This document shows, piece after piece, positions 16,057 to 23,661 of a stretch of 34,140 nt of DNA. Under the pieces are notes generated by a model. That model did no database searches, was not told where the DNA came from, and saw only the letters and a list, made by a program, of their open reading frames with translations. Source of the DNA: Phascolarctobacterium succinatutens CAG:287 (lineage in GTDB: Bacteria > Bacillota > Negativicutes > Acidaminococcales > Acidaminococcaceae). The position numbers and the translations under genes were made by a program. The stretch lies in NCBI RefSeq assembly GCF_000434895.1, contig NZ_FR892749.1, positions 6,574 through 40,713 of the forward strand, in the 5' to 3' direction. Positions within the stretch are counted from its first letter, which is position 1. Each line of letters starts with the position of its first letter.

Positions 16057-16843
16057 ACGCGTAGCAGCGTTAAGTAAACTTTTAGCCGATCATCCATATC
16101 GGCTGTTTTCATTTTCATATTTCTGCAAAAAATTTGCTATCGCCAAATCCACCCTCAGCGAGGATGTTTTAGCCGTAAAATCCGGTTTGGAGCTTTACGG
16201 CCTGGGCAAGGTAGAAACCGTTTCCGGTGCTGCCGGCGGCGTGCGCTTTATCCCCGGCCATCTGCCGGAGGATGACGCAGCCTTCTTGGAAGAGCTGGCT
16301 GCCCGCCTCACCTCTCCGGACCGCATCTTGCCCGGCGGTATGCTTTATACTACCGATATTCTCTGCCATCCGGAAACCGTAGTGCGTCTGGGTGAAATCT
16401 TTATGCTCCGCCTGCAAGAGCTGGCACCGGACTGCATCATGACGGTTGAAACAAGCGGTATTCCGCTGGCTATGCAGACAGCGCGTGCGTTTAACGTGCC
16501 TCTTGTTATCGCCCGTCACACCAGTGATATTACCGAAGGCAGCACCGTCAACATCAATTACGTCAGCGGCTCCACCAAGGTTATCCAAAACATGGCCATG
16601 CCCAAGCGCGCATTGCAGCCCGGTAGCCGTGTGCTAATTGTGGATGATGTTATGAAGGGCGGCGGCACCGCCAAGGGCATGATTGCTTTAGCGCACGAAG
16701 TCGGCGCTCAGGTTGTAGGCAAAGCCTTTTTAATCGCCACTGCCGCACCGGAACGCAAACTGGTAGAAGATTATACTGCCTTCTTCACCCTGCATAACGT
16801 AGACGAAGAGCAGCAGAAGGTAACATTGGAAGTAAATAAATAA
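16034..16843 (+). CDS. purR: Pur operon repressor PurR (Bacillus type)
   Basis: A 269-residue DNA-binding protein of the Gram-positive PurR type. The N-terminal winged helix covers about residues 5-72 (RIERVAALSKLLADHPYRLF). A type I phosphoribosyltransferase-like domain follows and carries the PRPP loop VLIVDDVMKGGGTAKG at 200-215, which senses PRPP instead of catalysing. ATG 16034 lies after AAGGGGGA; a TTG at 16013 is the alternative. Firmicutes often keep purR just ahead of spoVG-glmU-prs; here spoVG is absent and two repeats fill the gap. Confidence 0.95.
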   Translation: MVKAKRIERVAALSKLLADHPYRLFSFSYFCKKFAIAKSTLSEDVLAVKSGLELYGLGKVETVSGAAGGVRFIPGHLPEDDAAFLEELAARLTSPDRILPGGMLYTTDILCHPETVVRLGEIFMLRLQELAPDCIMTVETSGIPLAMQTARAFNVPLVIARHTSDITEGSTVNINYVSGSTKVIQNMAMPKRALQPGSRVLIVDDVMKGGGTAKGMIALAHEVGAQVVGKAFLIATAAPERKLVEDYTAFFTLHNVDEEQQKVTLEVNK

Positions 16844-16850
16844 TATATAA

Positions 16851-16962
16851 TACGTCAGGCTGACTATAAGTTATCAGATGTTAAACGAAGTTGACGACGG
16901 CGTACTACTTGTACGTCCAGGAACCGTTGTGACGCAGATGATGCCTTATGGACAGCCAGGAA
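16851..16962 (+). ncRNA. Structured tandem repeat, copy A
   Basis: A 112-base unit matching 16980-17091 at 98 of 112 positions, offset by 129. It folds as a long hairpin: GGCTG (16858-16862) with CAGCC (16953-16957); AAGTTATCA with TGATGCCTT; ACGACGG with CCGTTGT; CGTAC with GTACG around a five-base loop. Internal loops include TAAACGA and GACGCAGA. No match to a riboswitch class I know. It could also be a dispersed palindromic repeat. Confidence 0.6.
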
Positions 16963-16979
16963 TTTTATTAACTTTAAAC

Positions 16980-17091
16980 TACGTCAGGCTGGCTAGAAGG
17001 TACCAGATGCTAAACGATGGTGACGACGGCGTACTCCTTGTACGTCTAGGAGCCGTCGTGACGCAGATGGTGCCTTATAGACGGCCAGGAA
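16980..17091 (+). ncRNA. Structured tandem repeat, copy B, next to the glmU ribosome site
   Basis: Second copy of the 112-base unit. The same helices form: GGCTG with CGGCC, AAGGTACCA with TGGTGCCTT, ACGACGG with CCGTCGT, CGTAC with GTACG. Relative to copy A, one base pair changes on both sides (T-A to C-G), and the other helix changes keep or improve pairing. The hairpin closes a few bases before the AAAGGAAG site of glmU, so an effect on glmU translation is plausible. Confidence 0.6.
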
Positions 17092-17104
17092 AGGAAGAAC
17101 TGTA

Positions 17105-18481
17105 ATGTCAAAATTAGTAGCAATCATCCTCGCCGCAGGCAAAGGAACAAGAATGCGCAGCAAATACCCCAAGGTACTGCACAAGGTAGGCGGCAAGCCC
17201 ATGCTGCAGCACGTAATTGACGCAGCAAGCGCTGCCGGCGCAGACAAAAAGGTGGTTATCGTAGGCCATGAAGCAGAGCTGGTAGAAGCAATGGTAGGCA
17301 ATCAGGGAACTATCGCCCTGCAGGCCGAGCAGCTTGGCACCGGCCACGCTGTAATGCAGACTGCCGATGCCCTGAAGGACTTCCACGGCACTGCACTCAT
17401 CCTGTGCGGCGACACTCCGCTGCTGGACGGCGAAGAGCTTAAAAAGTTCTGTGAAGCACATCAGGAAAGCGGCGCTGCTGCTACCGTACTTACGGCAATT
17501 ATGGATGACCCGTTCGGCTACGGCCGCATTGTTCGCGATGCTGACGGCAATGTACAGGGCATCGTAGAGCAAAAGGATGCTACCGAAGAGCAAAAGGCTA
17601 TCAAAGAAATCAATACCGGTATTTACTGCATGGAATGCCCGCAAATGTTTGACGTGCTGGCTACCCTGACCAACGACAATGCCCAAGGCGAATATTACCT
17701 GACCGACGTACTGCAAAAGCTCAACGAAGCAGGCGCTAAGGTCGGCGGTATTTCCACTGATGACAGCGATATGGTTATGGGCATCAACTCCCGCAAGCAG
17801 CTTTCCGTTGCCGAAGGCGTTATGCGCCAGCGCATTTTGGATAAGCTGATGGACGCAGGCGTAACCATTATGGATCCTGCCAGCACCTTCATCGAAGCAA
17901 GCGTAAAAATCGGCCGCGATACCGTTATTTATCCCTACACCTGGCTGGAAGGTACAACTGAAATCGGCGAGGACTGCGAAATCGGACCTAACGCCCGCTT
18001 CACTAATGTAAAAATTGGTGACGACAACCATCTGCAATTCATCTACGGCCATGACTGCGAGGTTAAAAACCACGTTACCGCCGGTCCGTATGTGCATCTG
18101 CGTCCCGACACCGTTATCAGCGACCACGTTAAAATCGGCAACTATGTAGAGGTTAAAAACTCTAACGTAGGCGAAGGCACCAAGCTGCCGCACCTCACCT
18201 ACATCGGCGACAGCGATATCGGCAGCGGCGTTAACATGGGCTGCGGCTGCATCACCGTCAACTACGACGGCAAGAAGAAGCATCGCACTGTTATCGGTGA
18301 CAACGCCTTCGTCGGCTGCAACACCAACCTTGTTGCTCCTGTTACTGTGCAGGCCAACACTTACATCGGTGCCGGCAGCACTATCACCAAGGAAGTACCC
18401 GAAAATGCTCTGGGCATTGCACGTGCCCGTCAGAAAAATATCGAAGGCTGGGCCGAAAAATACCGCAACGAAAGTAAATAA
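17105..18481 (+). CDS. glmU: Bifunctional GlcNAc-1-phosphate uridyltransferase / GlcN-1-phosphate acetyltransferase
   Basis: A 458-residue cytosolic enzyme making UDP-GlcNAc, the precursor for peptidoglycan, lipid A and the polysaccharides served by tagO/wecB. The N-terminal pyrophosphorylase domain has LAAGKGTRMRSKYPKV (9-24), QLGTGHAV and LCGDTPLL. The C-terminal left-handed beta-helix acetyltransferase domain begins near residue 250, with catalytic His363 in LPHLTYIGD and VNYDGKKKH after it. ATG 17105 follows AAAGGAAG. It lies downstream of purR and the tandem repeats, and 138 bases ahead of prs. Confidence 0.98.
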   Translation: MSKLVAIILAAGKGTRMRSKYPKVLHKVGGKPMLQHVIDAASAAGADKKVVIVGHEAELVEAMVGNQGTIALQAEQLGTGHAVMQTADALKDFHGTALILCGDTPLLDGEELKKFCEAHQESGAAATVLTAIMDDPFGYGRIVRDADGNVQGIVEQKDATEEQKAIKEINTGIYCMECPQMFDVLATLTNDNAQGEYYLTDVLQKLNEAGAKVGGISTDDSDMVMGINSRKQLSVAEGVMRQRILDKLMDAGVTIMDPASTFIEASVKIGRDTVIYPYTWLEGTTEIGEDCEIGPNARFTNVKIGDDNHLQFIYGHDCEVKNHVTAGPYVHLRPDTVISDHVKIGNYVEVKNSNVGEGTKLPHLTYIGDSDIGSGVNMGCGCITVNYDGKKKHRTVIGDNAFVGCNTNLVAPVTVQANTYIGAGSTITKEVPENALGIARARQKNIEGWAEKYRNESK

Positions 18482-18490
18482 GCTTTTATA

Positions 18491-18502
18491 GTCACATATG
18501 TG
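18491..18502. promoter_or_regulatory. Palindromic element GTCACATATGTG upstream of prs
   Basis: Contains the 10-base palindrome CACATATGTG. The same 12-mer occurs at 24758-24769 upstream of the pilin operon. It lies 20 bases ahead of the prs -35. Confidence 0.35.
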
Positions 18503-18522
18503 TCAAAAAGTTTACAAAAAAC

Positions 18523-18551
18523 TTGTGATTTACGTGTTTTTTGTGTATAAT
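18523..18551 (+). promoter_or_regulatory. Promoter of prs
   Basis: TTGTGA (18523-18528), 17-base spacer, TATAAT (18546-18551), leaving a leader of about 60 bases before prs. Confidence 0.65.
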
Positions 18552-18619
18552 TAAATTTAAGTAAAGTTTTGCTCATCGCACCAGCAAACTACAACAAGGT
18601 AATTTTGGAGGGATTGGAC

Positions 18620-19579
18620 ATGTTGTCTGACGAGAATAAGTTAAGAATATTTACCGGTAATGCAAACCCTGATCTGGCACGCGAAATCGCTGCTTACCTC
18701 GGAACCACCGTTGGTGATTCTGTAGTTAACCGTTTCAACAACGGCGAAGTTCAGGTAATGATTAACGAAAGTGTACGTGGCAAGGATATCTTCATTGTAC
18801 AACCGACCTGCGGCCCTATCGTTAACGATAACGTAATGGAGCTTTTGATTATGGCTGATGCCTTCAAACGCGCCAGCGCTAACCACATCACTGCTGTTAT
18901 CCCCTACTATGGCTATGCACGCCAAGACCGCAAAGCACGCGGCCGTGAGCCTATCACTGCTAAGCTGATGGCAGACCTGCTGGAAACTGCAGGCATTACC
19001 CGTGTAGTAACCATCGACCTGCACGCTGCACAAATTCAAGGCTTCTTCAACATCCCCTTTGACCATATGCCCGGCGGCCCGCTGATGGCAGAATACATTA
19101 AATCCAAGAATCTGGAAGACATGGTTGTTATCTCTCCGGACCTTGGTGGCGTAAGCCGTGCCCGCAATTTCGCTGAAATGCTGAATGCACCGCTGGCTAT
19201 CATCGACAAACGTCGTCCGGAACCCGGCGTTGCTGAGGTTATGAACCTGATCGGCGACGTTAAAGGCAAAACCTGCATCATGGTAGACGACATGGTTGAT
19301 ACCGCAGGTTCCCTGACCGAAGGCGCACGCGCTCTGAAGAAATTCGGTGCTAAAGAAGTATATGCATGCTGCACTCACCCGATCCTGACCGATCCGGCAC
19401 TGTCCCGCATTGCTCAATCCGATATCACCGAGCTGGTTGTTACCAACACCATTCCTCTGGCTCCTTCCAAAAAGCACCCGAAAATTAAGGTGCTCTCCAT
19501 TGCGCCGATTCTGGCAGAAACCATTCTGCGCATCTACAATGACTGGTCTGTAAGCCAATTATTCGATACCAAACACTAA
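18620..19579 (+). CDS. prs: Ribose-phosphate pyrophosphokinase (PRPP synthase)
   Basis: A 319-residue class I enzyme that makes PRPP from ribose-5-phosphate and ATP for nucleotide synthesis; its product is the effector sensed by PurR. RQDRKARGREPITAKL, HAAQIQGFF and the PRPP loop CIMVDDMVDTAGSL are intact. ATG 18620 follows GGAGGG by 7 bases; an upstream in-frame ATG at 18569 would add 17 residues not typical of the family. Its own promoter and a strong terminator bracket it, though read-through from glmU is possible because no terminator separates the two. Confidence 0.98.
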   Translation: MLSDENKLRIFTGNANPDLAREIAAYLGTTVGDSVVNRFNNGEVQVMINESVRGKDIFIVQPTCGPIVNDNVMELLIMADAFKRASANHITAVIPYYGYARQDRKARGREPITAKLMADLLETAGITRVVTIDLHAAQIQGFFNIPFDHMPGGPLMAEYIKSKNLEDMVVISPDLGGVSRARNFAEMLNAPLAIIDKRRPEPGVAEVMNLIGDVKGKTCIMVDDMVDTAGSLTEGARALKKFGAKEVYACCTHPILTDPALSRIAQSDITELVVTNTIPLAPSKKHPKIKVLSIAPILAETILRIYNDWSVSQLFDTKH

Positions 19580-19588
19580 GCGTAATAT

Positions 19589-19617
19589 AAAAAGGCTTGC
19601 CTCTGGCAAGCCTTTTT
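19589..19617 (+). terminator. Intrinsic terminator after prs
   Basis: A perfect 13-bp stem (AAAAAGGCTTGCC / GGCAAGCCTTTTT) with loop TCT, ending in a T-run. It also has A-runs that could act on the other strand. Confidence 0.93.
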
Positions 19618-19626
19618 GTTATGATT

Positions 19627-19650
19627 AAAGCCGGCAAAACTACCGGCTTT
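19627..19650 (+). promoter_or_regulatory. Hairpin ahead of the deacetylase gene
   Basis: AAAGCCGG (19627-19634) pairs with CCGGCTTT (19643-19650), followed by AATATTT and then the ribosome site GGAG. It may be a second terminator or a 5' leader structure. Confidence 0.4.
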
Positions 19651-19666
19651 AATATTTGGAGTAATT

Positions 19667-20458
19667 ATGCGTATCATTTATCTTCTTATCATCTGTTCCC
19701 TTGCCGGCGTACTGCTGCTGTGGCTGGGGATATACAAAAAAATCAGCAGAAAGACTGCCGCTATAAGCGCTGCTCTCAGCCTTGCGCTTGCAGGCACGTT
19801 GCTCTTGCTCGCCGTACTTCCCCGCAACAGCTTTTATGGCAAGGTTATAACACATGCGGAAAATACCCACGGGCGCAAGCTCATTGCCCTCACCTTTGAC
19901 GACGGCCCTTATCCGCCCTATACCCAGAAGCTGCTCAAGCTTTTGGCTGCCAAAAATGTGCATGCCACCTTCTTTATGGTTGGCGAAAACGCTGCCAAGC
20001 ATCCGGAAACAGTAAAGCTCGTCCAGGCACAAGGACACCTGATTGCTCTGCATGCAGGCTATCACAAAGATTTGCTTAAGCTCAGCAGCAGTGAGGCTGC
20101 CGCCAACATCGCCTACGGCAAGGAAACGCTGCAGAGCATCACCGGTACTGCACCGCAGTATATGCGTCCGCCGCACGGCTTCAAGGACTGGAGCACTGTC
20201 AAGGCTATCAATGATGCAGGTATGCAGCTAGTAAACTGGAGCATCATTCCCCGCGACTGGACGAACCCCGGCGTGCAGGTAATCGCCGACAGAGTCTGCG
20301 AGAACGCAGCCCCCGGTGCTATTGTCCTGCTGCATGACGGCGACAGTCCCAAAAATCTGGCACCGCGTGACCAGACGATTGAGGCAGTCGGCCTCATCAT
20401 CGACCGTCTGCGTGCAGATGGATATGAATTTGTCACCATCGAAGAACTGAATAAATAA
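19667..20458 (+). CDS. Polysaccharide deacetylase (NodB domain), membrane-anchored
   Basis: A 263-residue carbohydrate esterase 4 protein that removes N-acetyl groups from cell-wall or surface glycans. Two N-terminal hydrophobic segments (about 3-22 and 31-51) probably anchor it facing outward. NodB motifs: TFDDGP at 76-81 (Asp78, Asp79), metal His129 and His133 in HAGYH (Ala where Ser/Thr is usual), RPPHG at 167-171, RDW at 196-198 and LLHDG at 221-225. ATG 19667 follows GGAG. It sits between prs and pth, where many Firmicutes have ctc; the pairing with pth (18-base gap) looks operonic. Confidence 0.92.
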   Translation: MRIIYLLIICSLAGVLLLWLGIYKKISRKTAAISAALSLALAGTLLLLAVLPRNSFYGKVITHAENTHGRKLIALTFDDGPYPPYTQKLLKLLAAKNVHATFFMVGENAAKHPETVKLVQAQGHLIALHAGYHKDLLKLSSSEAAANIAYGKETLQSITGTAPQYMRPPHGFKDWSTVKAINDAGMQLVNWSIIPRDWTNPGVQVIADRVCENAAPGAIVLLHDGDSPKNLAPRDQTIEAVGLIIDRLRADGYEFVTIEELNK

Positions 20459-20476
20459 AAAGGAGCAACAAACAAT

Positions 20477-21073
20477 ATGAAACTAATTGTCGGCCTTGGC
20501 AATATCGGCCGCGAATACGAAAATACCCGTCACAACATCGGCTTTATGGTAGTTGACGAGCTGGCACGCCGTCTTGGCGTGAGCTTCGGTAAGGAGGACC
20601 GCAGTGCCTATATGGCAGAATACCGCGCTCCCGAAAAAATCCTCATCATCAAGCCTACCACCTACATGAATCTCAGCGGCGTTGCCGTAGGTGCCTACGC
20701 CAACTTCTATCACATCGACCCGAATGATATCGCTGTTATCCAGGACGATATGGATATGCCTGTAGGCCAGCTGCGCATCCGCCGCAAGGGCAGCGCCGGC
20801 GGTCACAATGGCATCAAATCCATTACCGAGCATTTAGGCACCGATGCCTTCCCACGTTTTAAAATCGGCATCGGTCATCCGGCACGCAACAACAAAGCTG
20901 TTGTCAACCATGTACTGCATGCCTTCCAGGGCGATGATAAAACTGCTATTGAGGCAGCAGTAGCAGAGATGGCTACAGCGCTGGAGGAATGGATTAAATC
21001 CGGCGATATCGAAGAGGTTATGCAGGCGCATAACAAGAAAAAGCCCAAAGCTGAAAAGCCTGCGGCTGAATAA
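20477..21073 (+). CDS. pth: Peptidyl-tRNA hydrolase
   Basis: A 198-residue enzyme that frees tRNA from prematurely released peptidyl-tRNA. GLGNIGREYENTRHNIGF at the N-terminus carries Asn10 and catalytic His19; TYMNLSG and QDDMDMPVG follow. The C-terminal lysine-rich tail (KKKPKAEKPAAE) is short and variable. ATG 20477 has AAGGAG upstream. It is the last gene before a bidirectional terminator. Confidence 0.97.
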   Translation: MKLIVGLGNIGREYENTRHNIGFMVVDELARRLGVSFGKEDRSAYMAEYRAPEKILIIKPTTYMNLSGVAVGAYANFYHIDPNDIAVIQDDMDMPVGQLRIRRKGSAGGHNGIKSITEHLGTDAFPRFKIGIGHPARNNKAVVNHVLHAFQGDDKTAIEAAVAEMATALEEWIKSGDIEEVMQAHNKKKPKAEKPAAE

Positions 21074-21081
21074 GCAATACA

Positions 21082-21124
21082 AAAGAACTAGCTGGAGCTT
21101 GTAAAAAGCTCAGGCTAGTTCTTT
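21082..21124. terminator. Bidirectional terminator between pth and the pilin operon
   Basis: AAAGAACTAGC (21082-21092) pairs with GCTAGTTCTTT (21114-21124), with an inner GAGCTT / AAGCTC stem. T-runs follow on both strands (CTTTTTGG on plus; TTTTGTATTG on minus). Confidence 0.9.
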
Positions 21125-21150
21125 TTGGTTATGCAATGTATTCAGCAAAA

Positions 21151-22050
21151 TTATAAGTAGTTGAAATATGGTGTCAGCATCGGTTCAACGGCACCTGTAT
21201 CAGGAGTAAGGTCCGCTTTGCCCTCAATGACTATTTTATCCGCCATAACAAAGCCATTCAGCTGACAGCCTTCACAAATAGTTACCATCCCTTTCGCCAG
21301 CACCAACGCCTGTGCCAGCCTCGTGCCAGCACTCAGCTTGATATTACCATTTTCGCTGATAAGCACCAAACGGTCCGGGTAATAAGAGCCTTTGGCAGTA
21401 GTAATCGAATAAGGATTTACTATCATCGTCGGACCATGCAGGCCTTCCCTACCCAACAAGAGAGAGTTGTTATTCTTCAGATAGTAAAAGCGGGCACTGA
21501 GGCCAACTTCCGCCACCGCCTTCTTATTCAGTACACTAGGACATTTATTCCGCAAAAAGCTCATCTGCGGCAGCCTTACTTCTTCTATGCTTGTATATAA
21601 CGCTGCCTGCTGCAGATATTCGCCGCCTGTCAGAGAGCGTCCTGCAAGGACGCCCTTAGCTGCCAGAGCCTGCATTTGCGGACCAAAGCTCACCCTGATA
21701 CGATGCAGCCGCTGTACTGCGCCAGCATGATTAGCGGCTGCTGCTGTTACCTTCAGGTAATCTATAAATCCGTCTGAGCTGTAAATGCTTTCACTTGTCA
21801 CCGTCACCGGTTCACTGTCCGGCTGCAGCTCGCCCTCATAGCAAACCTGCCTTCCTGGCGGCCGCGGCTCCTGGCCAATAGCCTGTAATACTGAGCTGCA
21901 CAACAGCCTTAGCTGCTGTTCCCGCAGAAAATCCTTCTCTGATTCATAACCCCTGACTGCATAAAGCAGGCTTAGCTGAGCACTGAGTGCCAAAAGCAGC
22001 GCCGCCAGCAGGCAGGGAAGTGATATGCTCCCCTTAACGCTATATATCAT
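21151..22050 (-). CDS. PilX-like pilus assembly protein with possible beta-helical C-terminus
   Basis: A 299-residue protein, last gene of the pilin operon. The N-terminus (VKGSISLPCLLAALLLALSA) resembles PilX-type minor components: a Gly, a hydrophobic helix, but no Glu at +5. Residues about 232-285 show short repeating strands (GNIKLSAGTRLAQALVLAKG, then GCQLNGFVMADKIVIEG) like polymer-forming or bactofilin-like beta-helices. Four or more Cys outside the helix may form disulfides. ATG 22050 overlaps the preceding gene by 11 bases. The exact role is unknown; pilus tip or adhesin is inference. Confidence 0.65.
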   Translation of the reverse strand: MIYSVKGSISLPCLLAALLLALSAQLSLLYAVRGYESEKDFLREQQLRLLCSSVLQAIGQEPRPPGRQVCYEGELQPDSEPVTVTSESIYSSDGFIDYLKVTAAAANHAGAVQRLHRIRVSFGPQMQALAAKGVLAGRSLTGGEYLQQAALYTSIEEVRLPQMSFLRNKCPSVLNKKAVAEVGLSARFYYLKNNNSLLLGREGLHGPTMIVNPYSITTAKGSYYPDRLVLISENGNIKLSAGTRLAQALVLAKGMVTICEGCQLNGFVMADKIVIEGKADLTPDTGAVEPMLTPYFNYL

Positions 22051-22561
22051 CTGCTATCCTCGCATTATAACAAATAAGATAACGCTTCACCTGCAGTTGA
22101 CGGCCATTCCTGCTCAGATTAAAGCTTATGCACAAAAGCTGCGGCGAGCAACGCTGCAGCTGCCAGCCAGTAACGCCCACGCCCTCCAGGGAAACCGGGT
22201 TTACACCAATGCCGTTATTTTTAGACGTCTTTTTGTACAAACCCTGCTTTTCGCTGTAAATAGTAACACGTTTGCAGGCATCAACCATCGTACAGGTTAT
22301 CTGGCCATTCTCCTGCAGTCTGATGACTCGCTGTGCATCATAGCAGATAATCTTTTCCAGCTGCGTCAGAATATGACGTCTTGCTTCCTGCAGCTGCAAT
22401 TCATCCTGCAAGCGCCCAAAGCTATGGGCACTGGCTCCTGTTGCTCTAAAAACGAGCATCGCCAGTACTACTGCCAGCAGAAGTCCCATCAGCATTTCCA
22501 GCAACAGATAGCCTCTCTGCCGTCGGCATCGCCCGTATAAGCTTAACCTTGACCTTGCCAT
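22040..22561 (-). CDS. Minor pseudopilin, GspJ/ComGF-like
   Basis: A 173-residue prepilin. After a basic leader, the cleavage-type site is G17/Y18 in QRGYLLLEML, with Glu at +5 (Glu22) and a hydrophobic helix to about residue 42. Cysteines follow in the soluble part. The start is ATG 22561 with a strong AGGAGGTG 10 bases upstream; no other start codon lies before the cleavage site. This start is 116 bases inside the upstream gene, an unusually long overlap. Assignment to GspJ/ComGF is by position and pilin shape only. Confidence 0.75.
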   Translation of the reverse strand: MARSRLSLYGRCRRQRGYLLLEMLMGLLLAVVLAMLVFRATGASAHSFGRLQDELQLQEARRHILTQLEKIICYDAQRVIRLQENGQITCTMVDACKRVTIYSEKQGLYKKTSKNNGIGVNPVSLEGVGVTGWQLQRCSPQLLCISFNLSRNGRQLQVKRYLICYNARIADDI

Positions 22562-22817
22562 GTGCTGCCTGCACCTCCTGCATCACTAAACCATCTATAC
22601 TGCCAGCTTCCAGCTTTTGTGTCACCACAAACCTGCCATTGTACTCCTCGCCTGCCAACACCTGCTGTACAGCAAGCGTAGCCTGCTGCAGCTCCCTGCT
22701 TTGCTGCAGCAGCCAGCTGCTGCGGTAAAAGCACTGCACCGCTGAAGCAAGTAATAAGGCCGTCAGGCAAAAGCACACCAGCTCCTGCACCAGACAAAAG
22801 CCTCTGCTATTTTTCAT
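22446..22817 (-). CDS. Minor pseudopilin, GspI/ComGE-like
   Basis: A 123-residue prepilin-like protein: MKNSRG leader, FCLVQELVCFCLTALLLA helix. Counting from the likely G6/F7 cleavage, +5 is Gln and Glu is at +6, so processing or assembly may differ. A 38-codon tail (about 86-123) is read in a different frame over the next gene and looks compositionally odd (Gly/Ser/Ala-rich: GNADGTSAGSSTGDARF). ATG 22817 overlaps the upstream gene stop by 11 bases. Confidence 0.7.
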   Translation of the reverse strand: MKNSRGFCLVQELVCFCLTALLLASAVQCFYRSSWLLQQSRELQQATLAVQQVLAGEEYNGRFVVTQKLEAGSIDGLVMQEVQAAHGKVKVKLIRAMPTAERLSVAGNADGTSAGSSTGDARF

Positions 22818-23268
22818 AAACAGTCACCCTGCCTGTAACCGGCTGAACTGACAGCAGAAAATACACGCCAGGAAGCTGCTGATGCTCCAGGCTATAGCCA
22901 CCACTGACACTAGGACTGCCATTTTCATCATAGCTTAACGACTTCATATGTGCTTCGCATGTCAGACTGATTGTCGGCTCTAACCTTACGCGCTTCCAGA
23001 CCTTCTTCTCACGGTAAATCCTGTAACCATGCTTGTCATTACCGCTTACTTTCAAAGTATAAAGATAATTTTCCGGCTGAAATATCGTGCGCTGCTGTAT
23101 CTGTCTGATGTCAGCAGCCAACAGATAGGCAGCATAGCGCATCTGCTGCTTATAGTACTGCCGCTGCAGCATCTGGCTACCAGGGTAGAGCATTACAAAA
23201 AATGTTCCCAAACACCATATAGCCAGCAAAAGCTCCAGTAATAAATAGCCGCCAGCCTTATGATTCAC
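22807..23268 (-). CDS. Minor pseudopilin, GspH/ComGD-like, GTG start
   Basis: A 153-residue prepilin with a very short leader (MNHKAGG) cleaved at G7/Y8 before YLLLELLLAIWCLGTFFVML; Glu12 is the +5 residue. The soluble domain is beta-rich by eye (YLYTLKVSGNDKHGYRIYRE). GTG 23268 overlaps the major pilin stop by 11 bases, so it is probably translated by coupling; no strong ribosome site is seen. The specific subunit type is uncertain. Confidence 0.75.
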   Translation of the reverse strand: MNHKAGGYLLLELLLAIWCLGTFFVMLYPGSQMLQRQYYKQQMRYAAYLLAADIRQIQQRTIFQPENYLYTLKVSGNDKHGYRIYREKKVWKRVRLEPTISLTCEAHMKSLSYDENGSPSVSGGYSLEHQQLPGVYFLLSVQPVTGRVTVYEK

Positions 23269-23644
23269 CGCTAACAGCTTTGCTGCCCGGGGATGTTACG
23301 GCCTCACCCTTGCTGTTTTTTCCGCTGAGGGTATAGCTACCGTCGGCTGTATTAGGTGTATAGGTCAAGGCTTCGCCCTTGGCATCCTTGAATTCCAGCT
23401 TACCGCCAAGATATTCGCTGTCTAGTGTATTCAGCTCTGTCGGCACAGTACCTGCATCCATTTTATACAGCTGAATGGCCTGGTCTATAGTTACCAGATC
23501 ATTTTGCAGACGGGCATTCTTCACTCTGTCATTAGCACCTGAAAGTGAAGGCAGCAGCATTGTCGCCATAATGCCAATCAGAGCGGCCGCCGCCACCACC
23601 TCAATCAAAGTAAAGCCACCTTGTTTACGCATTGTCTTTAACAC
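23258..23644 (-). CDS. Major pilin/pseudopilin, ComGC/GspG-like, GTG start
   Basis: A 128-residue prepilin. KQGG/FTLIEVVAAAALIG is a textbook class III signal (cleavage after Gly10, Glu15 at +5). The short soluble domain with LQNDLVTIDQAIQLYKMDAG resembles the major pseudopilin. GTG 23644 has AGGAGGTG upstream with 7-base spacing; an ATG four codons in is possible. It follows the GspF-like gene by 17 bases, as in com/gsp operons. Confidence 0.88.
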   Translation of the reverse strand: MLKTMRKQGGFTLIEVVAAAALIGIMATMLLPSLSGANDRVKNARLQNDLVTIDQAIQLYKMDAGTVPTELNTLDSEYLGGKLEFKDAKGEALTYTPNTADGSYTLSGKNSKGEAVTSPGSKAVSGES

Positions 23645-23661
23645 TATCGCACCTCCTGAAT

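Noticed and set aside
17114..18283. 389-residue minus-strand frame
   Set aside because: Antisense to glmU, a shadow of its codon bias; no ribosome site or motif.
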